Shown here: positions 7,971-16,656 of the stretch, one piece after another | How the letters are laid out: every line of letters begins with the position of its first letter | Numbering within the stretch: the first letter of the stretch is position 1 | DNA from: an uncultured Porphyromonadaceae bacterium | GTDB taxonomy: Bacteria > Bacteroidota > Bacteroidia > Bacteroidales > Muribaculaceae | Direction: 5' to 3' | NCBI GenBank assembly: GCA_937901905.1 | Contig: CALDIF010000034.1 | Location: forward strand, 31,312 to 95,311 | DNA: 64,000 nt | Notes under the pieces: model-generated | Database searches by the model: none | What the model was told of the DNA's origin: nothing | What the model saw: the letters and a program-made list of their open reading frames with translations, nothing else | Program-made: the position numbers and the translations under genes

Positions 7971-9581
7971 ATGTCGTCGGAACGCAAAAAATTCACTTAC
8001 GCTTTGCCAGCCGACACCGTGTTGGCCGGCAGGCGTTTCAAGTATCGCATCACACGAGTGTTGGGACAAGGAGGTTTCGGCATAACCTATCATGCGAAGG
8101 GTGTTTGGTTGGACGAAAACATTGCCCATTCGCTTGATTTTGCCATCAAGGAGTTTTTTGTCAAGGATATTTGTCACCGTGATGCCGATGGAGTAACGAT
8201 GCTTTACGGCGAGGGGTCGCGCTCAATAGTGACACGCGCACTTGACGATTTCAAGAGTGAGGCGGCAAAACTTGTGAGATTGTGTAAAGAGAATGCCGAG
8301 CGTGCCCGACGCACCGGTGCCGACTCCCTAATAATCAACAACCGCCATATTGTGCCGGTGAACGAGATGTTCGAGTGTAATGGCACAGCCTACTTCGTGA
8401 TGGCGTTTCTTGAGGGAGGAAGTTTGCGCGACATGGTTGCACGCGAGGGTGTTTTGGACGAGTCGCGCATGTTGGACTTGATGCGTCCCATCATCAGTGC
8501 GGTTGACTATTTGCATCGTCAACGCATCATGCACCTTGACATCAAGCCGGACAATATCGTGATGCGTGGTGAGCAGGGTGCGCTCAAGGCGGCACCGATG
8601 CTTATCGACTTCGGGCTGTCGTTGCACTTCGATGGTAAAGGGCAGCGCACCAGCATGTCGCATGGTTCGGGGTACACACCCGGGTATGCTTCATTGGAAC
8701 AAATGAGCGGTGTCAGCGAGTTTGATCCGAGACTCGACGTATACTCCCTCGGCGCAACAATGTATTTTTTGTTGACAGGTCGCGACCCGTTGTCGGCTGT
8801 GACAATGTCGACCGAAGTTCTCGAAAGAGACTTGTCTCACGTGTCACAGCGTGTGCGTGATGCTATATGTGCCGCCATGAGTCGTGACCCCTCAACGCGC
8901 ACTCCCACAGCCTCGCGCTTGTTACTCGCTTTAGATGCCGAGCCCGATGTCGAACCTGAGTGCAACACGGTTAGTGATTTTACCGAAAAAGAAGCACCGT
9001 CGAGCCGTCGACTGTCTAAAACCTTGACCGGGTCTTGGGCTAAAGTGAAACAATATTTACCGATGGCTGTAATGACCCTCTTGCTTGCTACCATCACTTA
9101 TAGCGTGGTGCGGTTTAAGCCGTGGCAGATCGTGGTGCACGACAGTTTGACTGATGATACGATAGCAGTCGTTGCCGACTCGACCGATGCTGTTACCGAT
9201 AAGGAGGTTGCAAGTAAAGTTACGACCGATGGGGTAGGGGAGTCGCAAAAAACGTCCGTTGAGCCGCCGACGGCTGTCGAACCGAAGTCTACATCGCCGA
9301 CAGTCGCCAAGGAAGTTGATGATAGAAAAGTTAACGAGAGACACGTGGAGCAGGCAACCGTGAGTGCCACACCGGAATCAAGAAACAGTTCACAGGTTAG
9401 GAATAATGATGCCGAAGCCCTAATGGTGCTATATAATAGTTTGGCGGTCAAGGTGTTTGAAAACGGGGTGGAACCAACCTCCAACGAGATTGCTCGCTTG
9501 AAGTCTTTGAGAAAGTCTGCAACCGGTCTGACAACAGCCGAGAAAACCAGGATAGATGCATTTATTCGTAACATTGAGTGA
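7971..9581 (+). CDS. Hanks-type serine/threonine protein kinase, membrane anchored
   Basis: 536 residues. The kinase domain covers about 25-325: glycine loop LGQGGFGITY (31-40), the ATP-binding Lys in FAIKEFF (K60), catalytic HLDIKPDN (D190, N195), DFG at 213-215, and an activation segment leading to GYASLEQ. The catalytic loop is HLD rather than HRD. One membrane segment lies at about 363-381. The C-terminal 150 residues would be periplasmic: a Thr/Ser/Val-rich linker and a short helical end domain. It is not the PASTA-type PknB, because no PASTA repeats are present. Two FHA proteins and an acidic TxxD repeat protein precede it, the usual company of a phosphothreonine pathway. Its periplasmic tail precedes a run of exported proteins. 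Confidence 0.92.
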   Translation: MSSERKKFTYALPADTVLAGRRFKYRITRVLGQGGFGITYHAKGVWLDENIAHSLDFAIKEFFVKDICHRDADGVTMLYGEGSRSIVTRALDDFKSEAAKLVRLCKENAERARRTGADSLIINNRHIVPVNEMFECNGTAYFVMAFLEGGSLRDMVAREGVLDESRMLDLMRPIISAVDYLHRQRIMHLDIKPDNIVMRGEQGALKAAPMLIDFGLSLHFDGKGQRTSMSHGSGYTPGYASLEQMSGVSEFDPRLDVYSLGATMYFLLTGRDPLSAVTMSTEVLERDLSHVSQRVRDAICAAMSRDPSTRTPTASRLLLALDAEPDVEPECNTVSDFTEKEAPSSRRLSKTLTGSWAKVKQYLPMAVMTLLLATITYSVVRFKPWQIVVHDSLTDDTIAVVADSTDAVTDKEVASKVTTDGVGESQKTSVEPPTAVEPKSTSPTVAKEVDDRKVNERHVEQATVSATPESRNSSQVRNNDAEALMVLYNSLAVKVFENGVEPTSNEIARLKSLRKSATGLTTAEKTRIDAFIRNIE

Positions 9582-9585
9582 AACC

Positions 9586-10251
9586 ATGAAACGACAAACA
9601 GTTACATTGGCATTCTTGTTGGCTGCTATCACGTCGCTTGCTGTGAATGTTTCTTATCGGCACGGCGCGACACGTTCCATTGCCGACTCGGTATTGTGTC
9701 GCATTATTGACAGTGAATTGCAGCAACACGTGAACGTACCCGAGTACGACGTGTCATCGCTATGTCCCACCGCGTCGCCCGACGTGTGGGTGCTGAAGCG
9801 TGCGTGGTACGAGTTGGAACAACTGCGTGACGACGTGTACTTCATGACAACAGGTTGCGAGAGTGGGGTAGTACCCGTGTCCACCGAGCGATATCCGATA
9901 GAAACGTTGCACAACATGATGCTGCAGGTTATTTCGGCAGGACATCGCAGCGCCATGGTGACAACTCACGTTTACGGCTTGCGTTCGGTGACCCAATCGG
10001 TGTCGCTTGCCGGTTTGCTCGCTGCGCTGACCGATGGTGGCGAAACACGTGTCTATTGTGCTGTGACCGATGCCAACGAACACTCACTGAGTGCTCTTGT
10101 GTTCTTTTTTGACACCGGTTATAACGTGCTTCACATGTGTGAAGTTGTAACGAGTCCGAGTGATTTATTCAACGACGAGGGTGAATTCACGGTGTCGCTT
10201 CACCCCAACATTCCTCAAAACAATGTGTCCAACTTGTGGGCAACTGAATAA
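9586..10251 (+). CDS. Exported protein of unknown function
   Basis: 221 residues from ATG 9586, which starts 4 bp after the kinase stop. The open frame could start 10 codons earlier within the kinase gene, but MKRQTVTLAFLLAAITSLAVN is a clear signal peptide or N-terminal anchor. The mature part has mixed alpha/beta character with two cysteines early on (SVLCRI, SSLCPT) and one in TTGCESG. I do not recognise the family. Tight spacing to the kinase suggests that it acts with the kinase periplasmic tail. Confidence 0.7.
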   Translation: MKRQTVTLAFLLAAITSLAVNVSYRHGATRSIADSVLCRIIDSELQQHVNVPEYDVSSLCPTASPDVWVLKRAWYELEQLRDDVYFMTTGCESGVVPVSTERYPIETLHNMMLQVISAGHRSAMVTTHVYGLRSVTQSVSLAGLLAALTDGGETRVYCAVTDANEHSLSALVFFFDTGYNVLHMCEVVTSPSDLFNDEGEFTVSLHPNIPQNNVSNLWATE

Positions 10252-10264
10252 GATGTAATTATAT

Positions 10265-11149
10265 ATGAAGAAAATACTATTACTGTTAACGGCAGTGTTT
10301 GCCGTGTTCTCGGCAAGCGCGATTGACTATTATCGCTATCGCGATCAGGGCAGTGCACGCCGTCTTGAAGGCAGGGTGATGCTTATTGCCGTGTATGCGG
10401 CAAACAATCGCAATGCCGATTTTGCTCCGGGTGAGAAGCACTATATTGACTCGGTGTTGGTCGTTGCCGAGGAGTGGCTTGTGGCTCGTGCCGCCGAATA
10501 CGGTAAAACGGTGACGTTTTCCAACTTTTCGTTGGGACATCGCAACAGTTTGTTTAACAATGCCGTGGTTAGTAATGATTGGGTGGGGACAGAAGCATCG
10601 CCGGTTAATTGCTATATTATTCAAGATATTTTCGAAGCCTTGAATTATGATGAAGGCAATTATTACTCGCAATTTATGCATGAGAAATTCGATCCATCGA
10701 GTTACGACCAATGTGTGGTGTTGGTGTTCTCGCCCGAGAAAGGACGCTCCTATGCGATGCGTCATGGCTACGGTGGAATGAACCTCATGCTGGAAGGTGC
10801 AATGATATACTTGTATGCTCCGGAGGGGTGGGGGGCATATTTACTCTCGTCTTACACCGTGGCACATGAAATGCTCCACCTGTTCGGTGCCGATGACCTC
10901 TACGAGACCTATGACAGGTCGGCGGGAAGCGATGCGTTTGCCGAGAAGTTATATCCGACAGACATCATGTTGAGAGGTTATCACGATGTCAACAGTGCCA
11001 CGTTGGATCGTTTCACCGCGTGGCAAGTGGGCTTGACCGATGAGTTTTCCGAGGAGTTCATGCCTCTTTCGCTCAAAAAAAGTACGCTTGAAAACGTGCG
11101 CCAACAATTGGAACGACTTCAATATAAACAACTTGATGTCCTCAAATAA
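10265..11149 (+). CDS. Secreted zinc metalloprotease-like protein
   Basis: 294 residues with a signal peptide (MKKILLLLTAVFAVFSASA). Residues 201-211 read HEMLHLFGADD, an HExxHxxGxxD zinc site of the kind with Asp as third ligand; a glutamate general base is at 202. The surrounding fold includes a strand-rich N-terminal half (RVMLIAVYAANN) and the glycine-rich RHGYGGMNLMLEGAMIYLY just before the helix bearing the zinc site. A met-turn-like segment (PTDIMLRG) follows about 30 residues later, as in metzincins. Substrate unknown. It lies 13 bp after the previous exported protein and belongs to the kinase/FHA operon by position. Confidence 0.75.
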   Translation: MKKILLLLTAVFAVFSASAIDYYRYRDQGSARRLEGRVMLIAVYAANNRNADFAPGEKHYIDSVLVVAEEWLVARAAEYGKTVTFSNFSLGHRNSLFNNAVVSNDWVGTEASPVNCYIIQDIFEALNYDEGNYYSQFMHEKFDPSSYDQCVVLVFSPEKGRSYAMRHGYGGMNLMLEGAMIYLYAPEGWGAYLLSSYTVAHEMLHLFGADDLYETYDRSAGSDAFAEKLYPTDIMLRGYHDVNSATLDRFTAWQVGLTDEFSEEFMPLSLKKSTLENVRQQLERLQYKQLDVLK

Positions 11150-11159
11150 TCTGCAAAAA

Positions 11160-12176
11160 ATGAACATAAAATCTGTTATTGCCGTTATTATAATGCTTTT
11201 CGCCACAGTGCCTGTGGCTGTTGATGCAGCACCTGTGTTTACTGTTAAAGACGGTATTGCCGACGGCGAAGTCAAGTCTAGAATGGAACTGGCTGTTAAT
11301 GACATGTTCGAAACTTTCAACATGTGTAATGCTCGCAAAAAAGGCTCGGTGAAACTCAACGAAAAATACTTCGATGAATATTCACGCCAGATGGTGGCGA
11401 AGATGTGGAAAACGAGTCGAATGTGTATACCCGACGGCAATTATTCGGCATCTTGTCTTAACTTGCCGACTTCGGGTTACCAAGTGCGCGGCATTCCTGT
11501 CGTGATGACCGACGACAGTATTGCCGCCGAGAACCGCAATCAAGAACTCACTATTGATTTTGATCCCACGGGGCGTGTGAAAAACGTCAAGATTTCCATT
11601 CCGTTGCACAATTACAAGGATATAATTGCTCAAGGCAAGACACCCAAGGATTTGCGTTATCGTGAAATGGTACTTGGCTTTGTCGAACAATTCCGCACCG
11701 CTTATAATGAGAAAAACCTGCCTTTTATTGAGAGCGTCTTCAGTGAACAAGCCTTGATAATAGTAGGCACCGTATTAAAGCCCAAGTACGGCAAGATGCG
11801 AGATTTGAAAGATTTGCGAACAAAAGAGAAAATTAAATATACCCGCTATTCCAAGCAACAGTATATGGACAACCTGCGTCGTTGTTTCAAACGCAACAAG
11901 TGGCTTGACATCAAATTCAGCGACATTGAGGTTATACAAGATCGCCGTTATAATTATATTTACGGCGTGCGTCTCAAGCAAGATTGGAGTGGTTCGGGCG
12001 GTTATCACGATGAGGGTTGGGTATTCCTTATCATCGATTTCCAGAAGGAAGAGGAACCTGTCATATATGTGCGCACCTGGCAGCCCTATCGTGACTATGA
12101 TACCAAGCAAGTCATTAAATACGGAGACAATAATTCTTCCGACAAACTATTCAATAATTACGACTTCCGCTTGTAA
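11160..12176 (+). CDS. Exported NTF2-like protein
   Basis: 338 residues from ATG 11160. The frame is open upstream to 11040 but overlaps the previous gene, and MNIKSVIAVIIMLFATVPVAVDA is a signal peptide. Residues about 180-240 (FVEQFRTAYNEKNLPFIESVFSEQALIIVG) look like the start of an NTF2/SnoaL-type domain, followed by a long strand-rich section with YIYGVRLKQDW and GWVFLIIDF. The N-terminal third resembles a second such domain. No catalytic residues can be assigned. It begins 10 bp after the metalloprotease-like gene. Confidence 0.65.
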   Translation: MNIKSVIAVIIMLFATVPVAVDAAPVFTVKDGIADGEVKSRMELAVNDMFETFNMCNARKKGSVKLNEKYFDEYSRQMVAKMWKTSRMCIPDGNYSASCLNLPTSGYQVRGIPVVMTDDSIAAENRNQELTIDFDPTGRVKNVKISIPLHNYKDIIAQGKTPKDLRYREMVLGFVEQFRTAYNEKNLPFIESVFSEQALIIVGTVLKPKYGKMRDLKDLRTKEKIKYTRYSKQQYMDNLRRCFKRNKWLDIKFSDIEVIQDRRYNYIYGVRLKQDWSGSGGYHDEGWVFLIIDFQKEEEPVIYVRTWQPYRDYDTKQVIKYGDNNSSDKLFNNYDFRL

Positions 12177-12211
12177 ACGACAAACAAGTATACTAACTGA
12201 TAATACGACTT

Positions 12212-13066
12212 ATGAAACACCTATCGTCAATTATCGCGATGCTAATTATTGCATTAGCGTCGCAAGCCCAAACATACGATCCTACCGGGCTGCAAACTCG
12301 TAGGAAAAACTCTCCCGGTGTCGTTGCCGAACCCGTTGATTTAGGTTTAAGCGTAAAATGGGCAAGTTGGAACTTGGGAGCCTCGCAACCTGAGGAGTAC
12401 GGTGGTTACTACGCTTGGGGCGAAACCAAAGAGAAAGATGTATATGATAGATTCACTTATCGATACATCAGGCGAGAACTGCCCGTTTACCCTGACGAGC
12501 CCGACAGCAATTGGTATTATGACGAGGAAACAGGTGCTGTTATAAGGCGTTTTATTGAATTAGGCGACACAATCAATGACGAAAATAGAGATGCTATGTT
12601 CAGTATCTGCGGCACCCGATACGATGTCGCCCGTCAGTTGTGGGGCGATAACTGGCGCATGCCTACCTGGGAAGAACTCCTTGAATTGTTCGCCAACTGT
12701 AGTAAGAAATTCGCCACTGTAAACGGCGTTGACGGCTGGTATTTCTCCGGATCCACAGGCGAAAGAATTTTCCTCCCCTCGGCAGGAAAGAAATCGGAAG
12801 ATGAAGTCAGTTACGATATGAGAGACAATAGGTTTACTTTTTGTTGTTATTGGTCGGGTGATTTAATCACTTGGCTTGACCTCCTGGGCAAAGACGGAGT
12901 CATTAACGTCCAACCGGGTGAGCAAGACGGTGACTGCGCCTACAACCTGAATTTCGACGAACGAGGTGTGCCTTTCGGTAATCACCTTCGACGTTATGAG
13001 GGGCTTAGTGTCCGCCCCGTTTATGTGAAAAAGAAGAAAACCGCCCCCAATCCCGATTCCAAATAG
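12212..13066 (+). CDS. Exported Fib_succ_major-type domain protein
   Basis: 284 residues with a signal peptide (MKHLSSIIAMLIIALASQAQ). From about residue 40 the sequence follows the Fibrobacter succinogenes major paralogous domain pattern: EPVDLGLSVKWASWNLGA, YGGYYAWGETK, DVARQLWGDNWRMPTWEELLEL, then a C-terminal GLSVRPVYV. This fold is related to formylglycine-enzyme/C-type-lectin domains and is common on Bacteroidales surface proteins; its biochemical role is usually unknown. It ends in a Lys/Pro-rich tail. It sits 35 bp after the NTF2-like gene. Confidence 0.8.
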   Translation: MKHLSSIIAMLIIALASQAQTYDPTGLQTRRKNSPGVVAEPVDLGLSVKWASWNLGASQPEEYGGYYAWGETKEKDVYDRFTYRYIRRELPVYPDEPDSNWYYDEETGAVIRRFIELGDTINDENRDAMFSICGTRYDVARQLWGDNWRMPTWEELLELFANCSKKFATVNGVDGWYFSGSTGERIFLPSAGKKSEDEVSYDMRDNRFTFCCYWSGDLITWLDLLGKDGVINVQPGEQDGDCAYNLNFDERGVPFGNHLRRYEGLSVRPVYVKKKKTAPNPDSK

Positions 13067-13114
13067 AGACAAAGAAAAACGAAATAAACTGACAATAATT
13101 CAAAATACACTAAG

Positions 13115-14560
13115 ATGAAACGATTTTTACTCCTGACAATGGCGATTGCCGTTGTGCTTGGTGTTGATGCACAACAAGCACTCAAGCGACTGGAAATCAA
13201 CGAAATTTCCAAATCAAGTTTCGCTAATATTCATGCTCGCCAGGACGTTAACGACAGTAGCACAGACAACTACATTTACATCGTCACGTCGGTTGAACAC
13301 CCCATCACTTCAGTCTATTCCTATCAAGATCCCGTGCCTACCCACGAAACGTTCACCAAGACCGAGCAGGCAGGTGAGTTGACCTACGAGTGGAGGGTTG
13401 AGAACATCGAGCCGGACAAGAATTTAGACGGTACTCGCAAGGTTGAACTCACATCGCCCAACTGTGAGCAGTTGGTGTTTGAAATTCGACCGCTCGCCGA
13501 GCGTGAGGAAATTTATTTTCGATTAACTTGTCCCGAAGATACCATAGCAAACAGTATTTCGGAGTACTTGCGCCTGCGCAACCTCGCTCTGAACGAGTAC
13601 AGACAAGGCAATTACAATGTGGCAAACAGCCATTTCGTGTTAGCCGAGCAGTATGCCCGTGATGAATATGAGCGTGCTCAAAACACAGAGGATCGCAAGA
13701 ATGCCCAAATGTGCCAGATTTACTATGATCGTGGCACTCAAGCCGAGTCGAAAGAAGATTGGGAGGCGGCATACCGAGCATATGACGCAATTACCAAACT
13801 CAATGTGGCTGACAACAACGCTTTGAGTCGCCGTGCCTATGCACAGGAAATGCTTACCACAGGAACCAACAACCTCTATCTGCGGGCACTCAACTTGTGG
13901 AACGAGGGCAAAAAGATGCACAAGGACGCTGTGCCGATGTTCCGTACCGTGGCTGCAACACCGGGCATTTACAGCGCGTCGGCTGCCGAATATGTGAACA
14001 AATGGACTAATGAGAGCATTGCCGTCATTCACAAGCCTCACGTGTTTACCTACGAGTGGCGAAAGGACGTGCCCATCGGCTTCCACATCGGTAAATATAA
14101 CCTGCATAGAGCCGGCGGTTTCTTCCAACTGGATTTCAACTCGGCAATTTTCGACTTAATTCGCGGTGACGGCACCTATGAGGATCCCGAGACTGTAAAG
14201 AACATCAAGTACCCGGAGTTTAACATTGCCTTCGGTTGGACAATACATTTGTTCGGTGAGAAATCGCCGGTGTGGATAAACTTCGGTCCCGGCTTTACCG
14301 GCAAGTTCTACTACGGCACCTATTTGGAAAAGAACTATCCCTATGCCGACGATCACGAACTTGACTCCAGTCGCACCGATGAGGACGACATGAAGAAGAA
14401 AAACTTCGCTCCCGCCATTTCGCCGGTTGTGGGTTTGACGATAAAATGGCGTTTTCTGGCGGCACGTGTTTCCTATCAGTATCGCTTCACGTTCAAGAGC
14501 GACTTGTCGGAATTTATGGAGACCTCGCGCGTGAGTGCCGGTATCGGTTTCGCTTTCTAA
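13115..14560 (+). CDS. Exported TPR protein with C-terminal beta-barrel
   Basis: 481 residues with a signal peptide (MKRFLLLTMAIAVVLGVDA). The middle (about 150-290) is helical with TPR-like units (LRNLALNEYRQGNYNVANSHFVLAEQYA; IYYDRGTQAESKEDWEAAYRAYDAI). The last 170 residues consist of alternating aromatic strands (FQLDFNSAIFDL, FNIAFGWTIHLF, VWINFGPGFTGKFYYG, ISPVVGLTIKWRFLAARVSYQYRFTF) ending in VSAGIGFAF, a terminal aromatic typical of outer-membrane barrels. It is probably the outer-membrane end of the kinase/FHA gene run. A shared terminator follows. Specific function unknown. Confidence 0.75.
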   Translation: MKRFLLLTMAIAVVLGVDAQQALKRLEINEISKSSFANIHARQDVNDSSTDNYIYIVTSVEHPITSVYSYQDPVPTHETFTKTEQAGELTYEWRVENIEPDKNLDGTRKVELTSPNCEQLVFEIRPLAEREEIYFRLTCPEDTIANSISEYLRLRNLALNEYRQGNYNVANSHFVLAEQYARDEYERAQNTEDRKNAQMCQIYYDRGTQAESKEDWEAAYRAYDAITKLNVADNNALSRRAYAQEMLTTGTNNLYLRALNLWNEGKKMHKDAVPMFRTVAATPGIYSASAAEYVNKWTNESIAVIHKPHVFTYEWRKDVPIGFHIGKYNLHRAGGFFQLDFNSAIFDLIRGDGTYEDPETVKNIKYPEFNIAFGWTIHLFGEKSPVWINFGPGFTGKFYYGTYLEKNYPYADDHELDSSRTDEDDMKKKNFAPAISPVVGLTIKWRFLAARVSYQYRFTFKSDLSEFMETSRVSAGIGFAF

Positions 14561-14575
14561 AACAATAATATTCGG

Positions 14576-14610
14576 TTTAGTGTGGGGTGGCATTGCCTCT
14601 CCACGCTAAA
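14576..14610. terminator. Hairpin between convergent genes
   Basis: TTTAGTGTGG (14576-14585) pairs with CCACGCTAAA (14601-14610), ten pairs with one G-T. It overlaps the ybeY stop codon and follows the barrel gene by 15 bp. It lacks a long T-run on either strand, so termination is likely but not certain. Confidence 0.45.
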
Positions 14611-15029
14611 CACGTTAATTCGTCAAGAGCGGCATTCTCATGTTGCTCCATAATTTCGCGCTCTCCCGGAGCCTTGTCTCCGATGCCGCACAGGTGGAGC
14701 AGTCCGTGAACGATAACGCGGTGTAACTCTTGGAGAAAGGACACTCCCAACAAGGCAGCATTAGACGCCACGGTGTCAAGCGAAATGAGCATGTCACCGC
14801 TCAACCGCTTGCTGTTGGAGTAATCCCAAGTGATGATGTCGGTGTAGTAGTTGTGACCCAAAAAGCGCACGTTAGCATCGAGAATATACTCATCATTGCA
14901 AAAACGATAAGCCAATCGCCCCAATCGCTTGCCGTGATTGGCGGCAACGCGTTCGAGCCACGTTGTGATTATGCCGGTATCGATGTCCGGCATATTGACA
15001 CCCTCGGTGTCGAATGTAACTATTGTCAT
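14577..15029 (-). CDS. ybeY: Endoribonuclease YbeY (rRNA maturation factor)
   Basis: 150 residues from the ATG at 15029. Ten further in-frame codons upstream lie in the promoter palindrome and were excluded. YbeY is a zinc-dependent endoribonuclease needed for 16S rRNA 3'-end processing. The signature is HRVIVHGLLHLCGIGD, the two zinc-binding His of HGLLH being clear; the third ligand position, usually His or Asp, falls in the GIGDK turn. The gene converges on the kinase/FHA run and diverges from murE, sharing a palindromic promoter. Confidence 0.92.
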   Translation of the reverse strand: MTIVTFDTEGVNMPDIDTGIITTWLERVAANHGKRLGRLAYRFCNDEYILDANVRFLGHNYYTDIITWDYSNSKRLSGDMLISLDTVASNAALLGVSFLQELHRVIVHGLLHLCGIGDKAPGEREIMEQHENAALDELTCLAWRGNATPH

Positions 15030-15032
15030 GTT

Positions 15033-15085
15033 GCAAAGGTAGTAAAACAAAATTTGCATTCCAAATTTTGTTTTACTACCTTTGC
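15033..15085. promoter_or_regulatory. Palindromic divergent promoter for ybeY and murE
   Basis: A perfect 24-bp inverted repeat (15033-15056 and 15062-15085) has a 5-bp spacer. Each arm carries both elements of a Bacteroidetes promoter. Rightward: TTTG at 15053-15056, 20 bp, then TACCTTTG at 15077-15084. Leftward: TTTG (complement of 15062-15065), 20 bp, then TACCTTTG (complement of 15034-15041). The two -33 boxes therefore sit back to back and polymerase could bind in only one direction at a time. The murE start is 27 bp beyond the right arm; the ybeY start is 3 bp beyond the left arm. Confidence 0.9.
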
Positions 15086-15111
15086 GTCCTTAATTAGAGC
15101 ATGGATGAGAT

Positions 15112-16569
15112 ATGATAAAACTTGAAGATATACTGCGCGATGTTAAAGTCGTTAAGATTGTCGGTGATTTCGACGTGACCGTGTGTGATGTTACCAACGA
15201 CTCGCGACGTGTCGTGCCCGGTGGTTTGTTCGTCGCCGTGCGTGGCGTGGCTGTTGATGCCCATCGTTTCATACCGGCAGTTATCTCTGCCGGCGTGCGC
15301 GTCGTTGTCTGTGAAACCTTGCCCGAAACGCTCGTGAGTGAGGTGACCTATGTCGTGGTTGAAAATAGTGTGATCGCTTTGGCTCGCATTGCCTCAAACC
15401 GATACGGAAATCCTTCAGCCAAATTGAAATTGGTGGGGGTGACCGGTACTAACGGCAAGACCACGATAGCAACCTTGCTTTATCACCTTATAAAGCACCT
15501 CGGTCACAAGGTGGGGTTGTTGTCGACAGTGTGTAATATCGTTGATGATGAGGAAACCGAAGCGACACAAACAACGCCCGATCACATGACACTCAACGCG
15601 TTGTTGGCTCAGATGGTGGAACGCGGTTGTGAGTATGCTTTCATGGAAGTCAGTTCGCATGCTTGCGCACAGCACCGCATTGACGGGCTCTCGTTTGCAG
15701 GTGGCGTATTCACCAACCTCACGCGTGACCATCTCGATTTTCACAAAACAGTAGACGACTACATCTGTGCAAAAAAACGCTTCTTTGATATGTTGCCCTC
15801 CGACGCGTTCGCGTTGATTAACGTTGATGACAAGGTTGGGCGCGTGATGGTACAAAACACCCGTGCCAAAGTCTATACCTACGCGTTGCGCAGCGTTGCC
15901 GATTACCATGCTCGTGTCGTTGAGAGCCGTCTTGACGGAATGTCGCTTGAAGTGTGCGGAAAGGCGGTTGAGGTCTTGTTGAGCGGTTACTTTAACGCCT
16001 ACAACATATTGGCGGTATATGCCACCGCCGGTTTGTTGGGGTTTGATGCCGAGCGCAGTTTGTTGTCACTCAGCACATTGGAACCCGTTAACGGCCGCTT
16101 TCAAACAATACGCTCCCAACGTGGCGTTCTCGGCATTGTGGACTATGCCCACACACCCGATGCCCTCGACAATGTGTTGTCGACGGTGCGTGCCGCGATG
16201 CCTGCCGGCGTTTCGGGTCGCTTGATAACAGTGTGTGGTTGCGGTGGTAATCGCGATGCCGGCAAACGCCCCATCATGGCTCGTGTTGCAGCACGATTGA
16301 GCGACGTGCTCGTGTTGACAAGCGATAATCCGCGTGACGAGGATCCCGATGCAATATTGCAGGAGATGCTCGCGGGTTTAAGCGATGCCGAGCGCCATGA
16401 TGCAATCGTGATTACCGATCGTGCCCGGGCTATTCAAGTCGCTTGTCGCATGGCAGTCGCCGGCGATGTGGTATTGGTTGCCGGCAAGGGGCACGAAACC
16501 TATCAAGAGATCAAGGGAGTGAAGCATCACTTCGATGACCGCGAGCAGTTAAGACATTGTTTCTCTTAA
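15112..16569 (+). CDS. murE: UDP-MurNAc-L-Ala-D-Glu:meso-diaminopimelate ligase
   Basis: 485 residues, normal length. It adds the third residue of the peptidoglycan stem in the cytoplasm. The ATP loop GVTGTNGKTT is at 109-118, the carbamylated-Lys region and TPDHMTLN follow, and DNPR at 405-408 indicates meso-diaminopimelate rather than lysine as substrate. It is the first gene of the partial division/cell-wall cluster. In other Bacteroidetes it follows mraZ-rsmH-ftsL-ftsI; here it follows a divergent promoter and ybeY. Confidence 0.97.
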   Translation: MIKLEDILRDVKVVKIVGDFDVTVCDVTNDSRRVVPGGLFVAVRGVAVDAHRFIPAVISAGVRVVVCETLPETLVSEVTYVVVENSVIALARIASNRYGNPSAKLKLVGVTGTNGKTTIATLLYHLIKHLGHKVGLLSTVCNIVDDEETEATQTTPDHMTLNALLAQMVERGCEYAFMEVSSHACAQHRIDGLSFAGGVFTNLTRDHLDFHKTVDDYICAKKRFFDMLPSDAFALINVDDKVGRVMVQNTRAKVYTYALRSVADYHARVVESRLDGMSLEVCGKAVEVLLSGYFNAYNILAVYATAGLLGFDAERSLLSLSTLEPVNGRFQTIRSQRGVLGIVDYAHTPDALDNVLSTVRAAMPAGVSGRLITVCGCGGNRDAGKRPIMARVAARLSDVLVLTSDNPRDEDPDAILQEMLAGLSDAERHDAIVITDRARAIQVACRMAVAGDVVLVAGKGHETYQEIKGVKHHFDDREQLRHCFS

Positions 16570-16656
16570 CTTAAAACAGTCACGATAAACACATCAAACC
16601 GATCAGTCGCAAGGTGCTCGCGTCACCATGTCGTCGCGGTAAATGTCAAGTAATAT

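Noticed and set aside
8833..8848. parS-like TGTCTCACGTGTCACA in the kinase gene
   Set aside because: Three mismatches to the 16-bp consensus, so probably not bound by ParB.
7971..9581. Assignment of the kinase as PknB of the PASTA class
   Set aside because: The periplasmic tail has no PASTA repeats and the genes around it are not the usual phosphatase/PASTA set.
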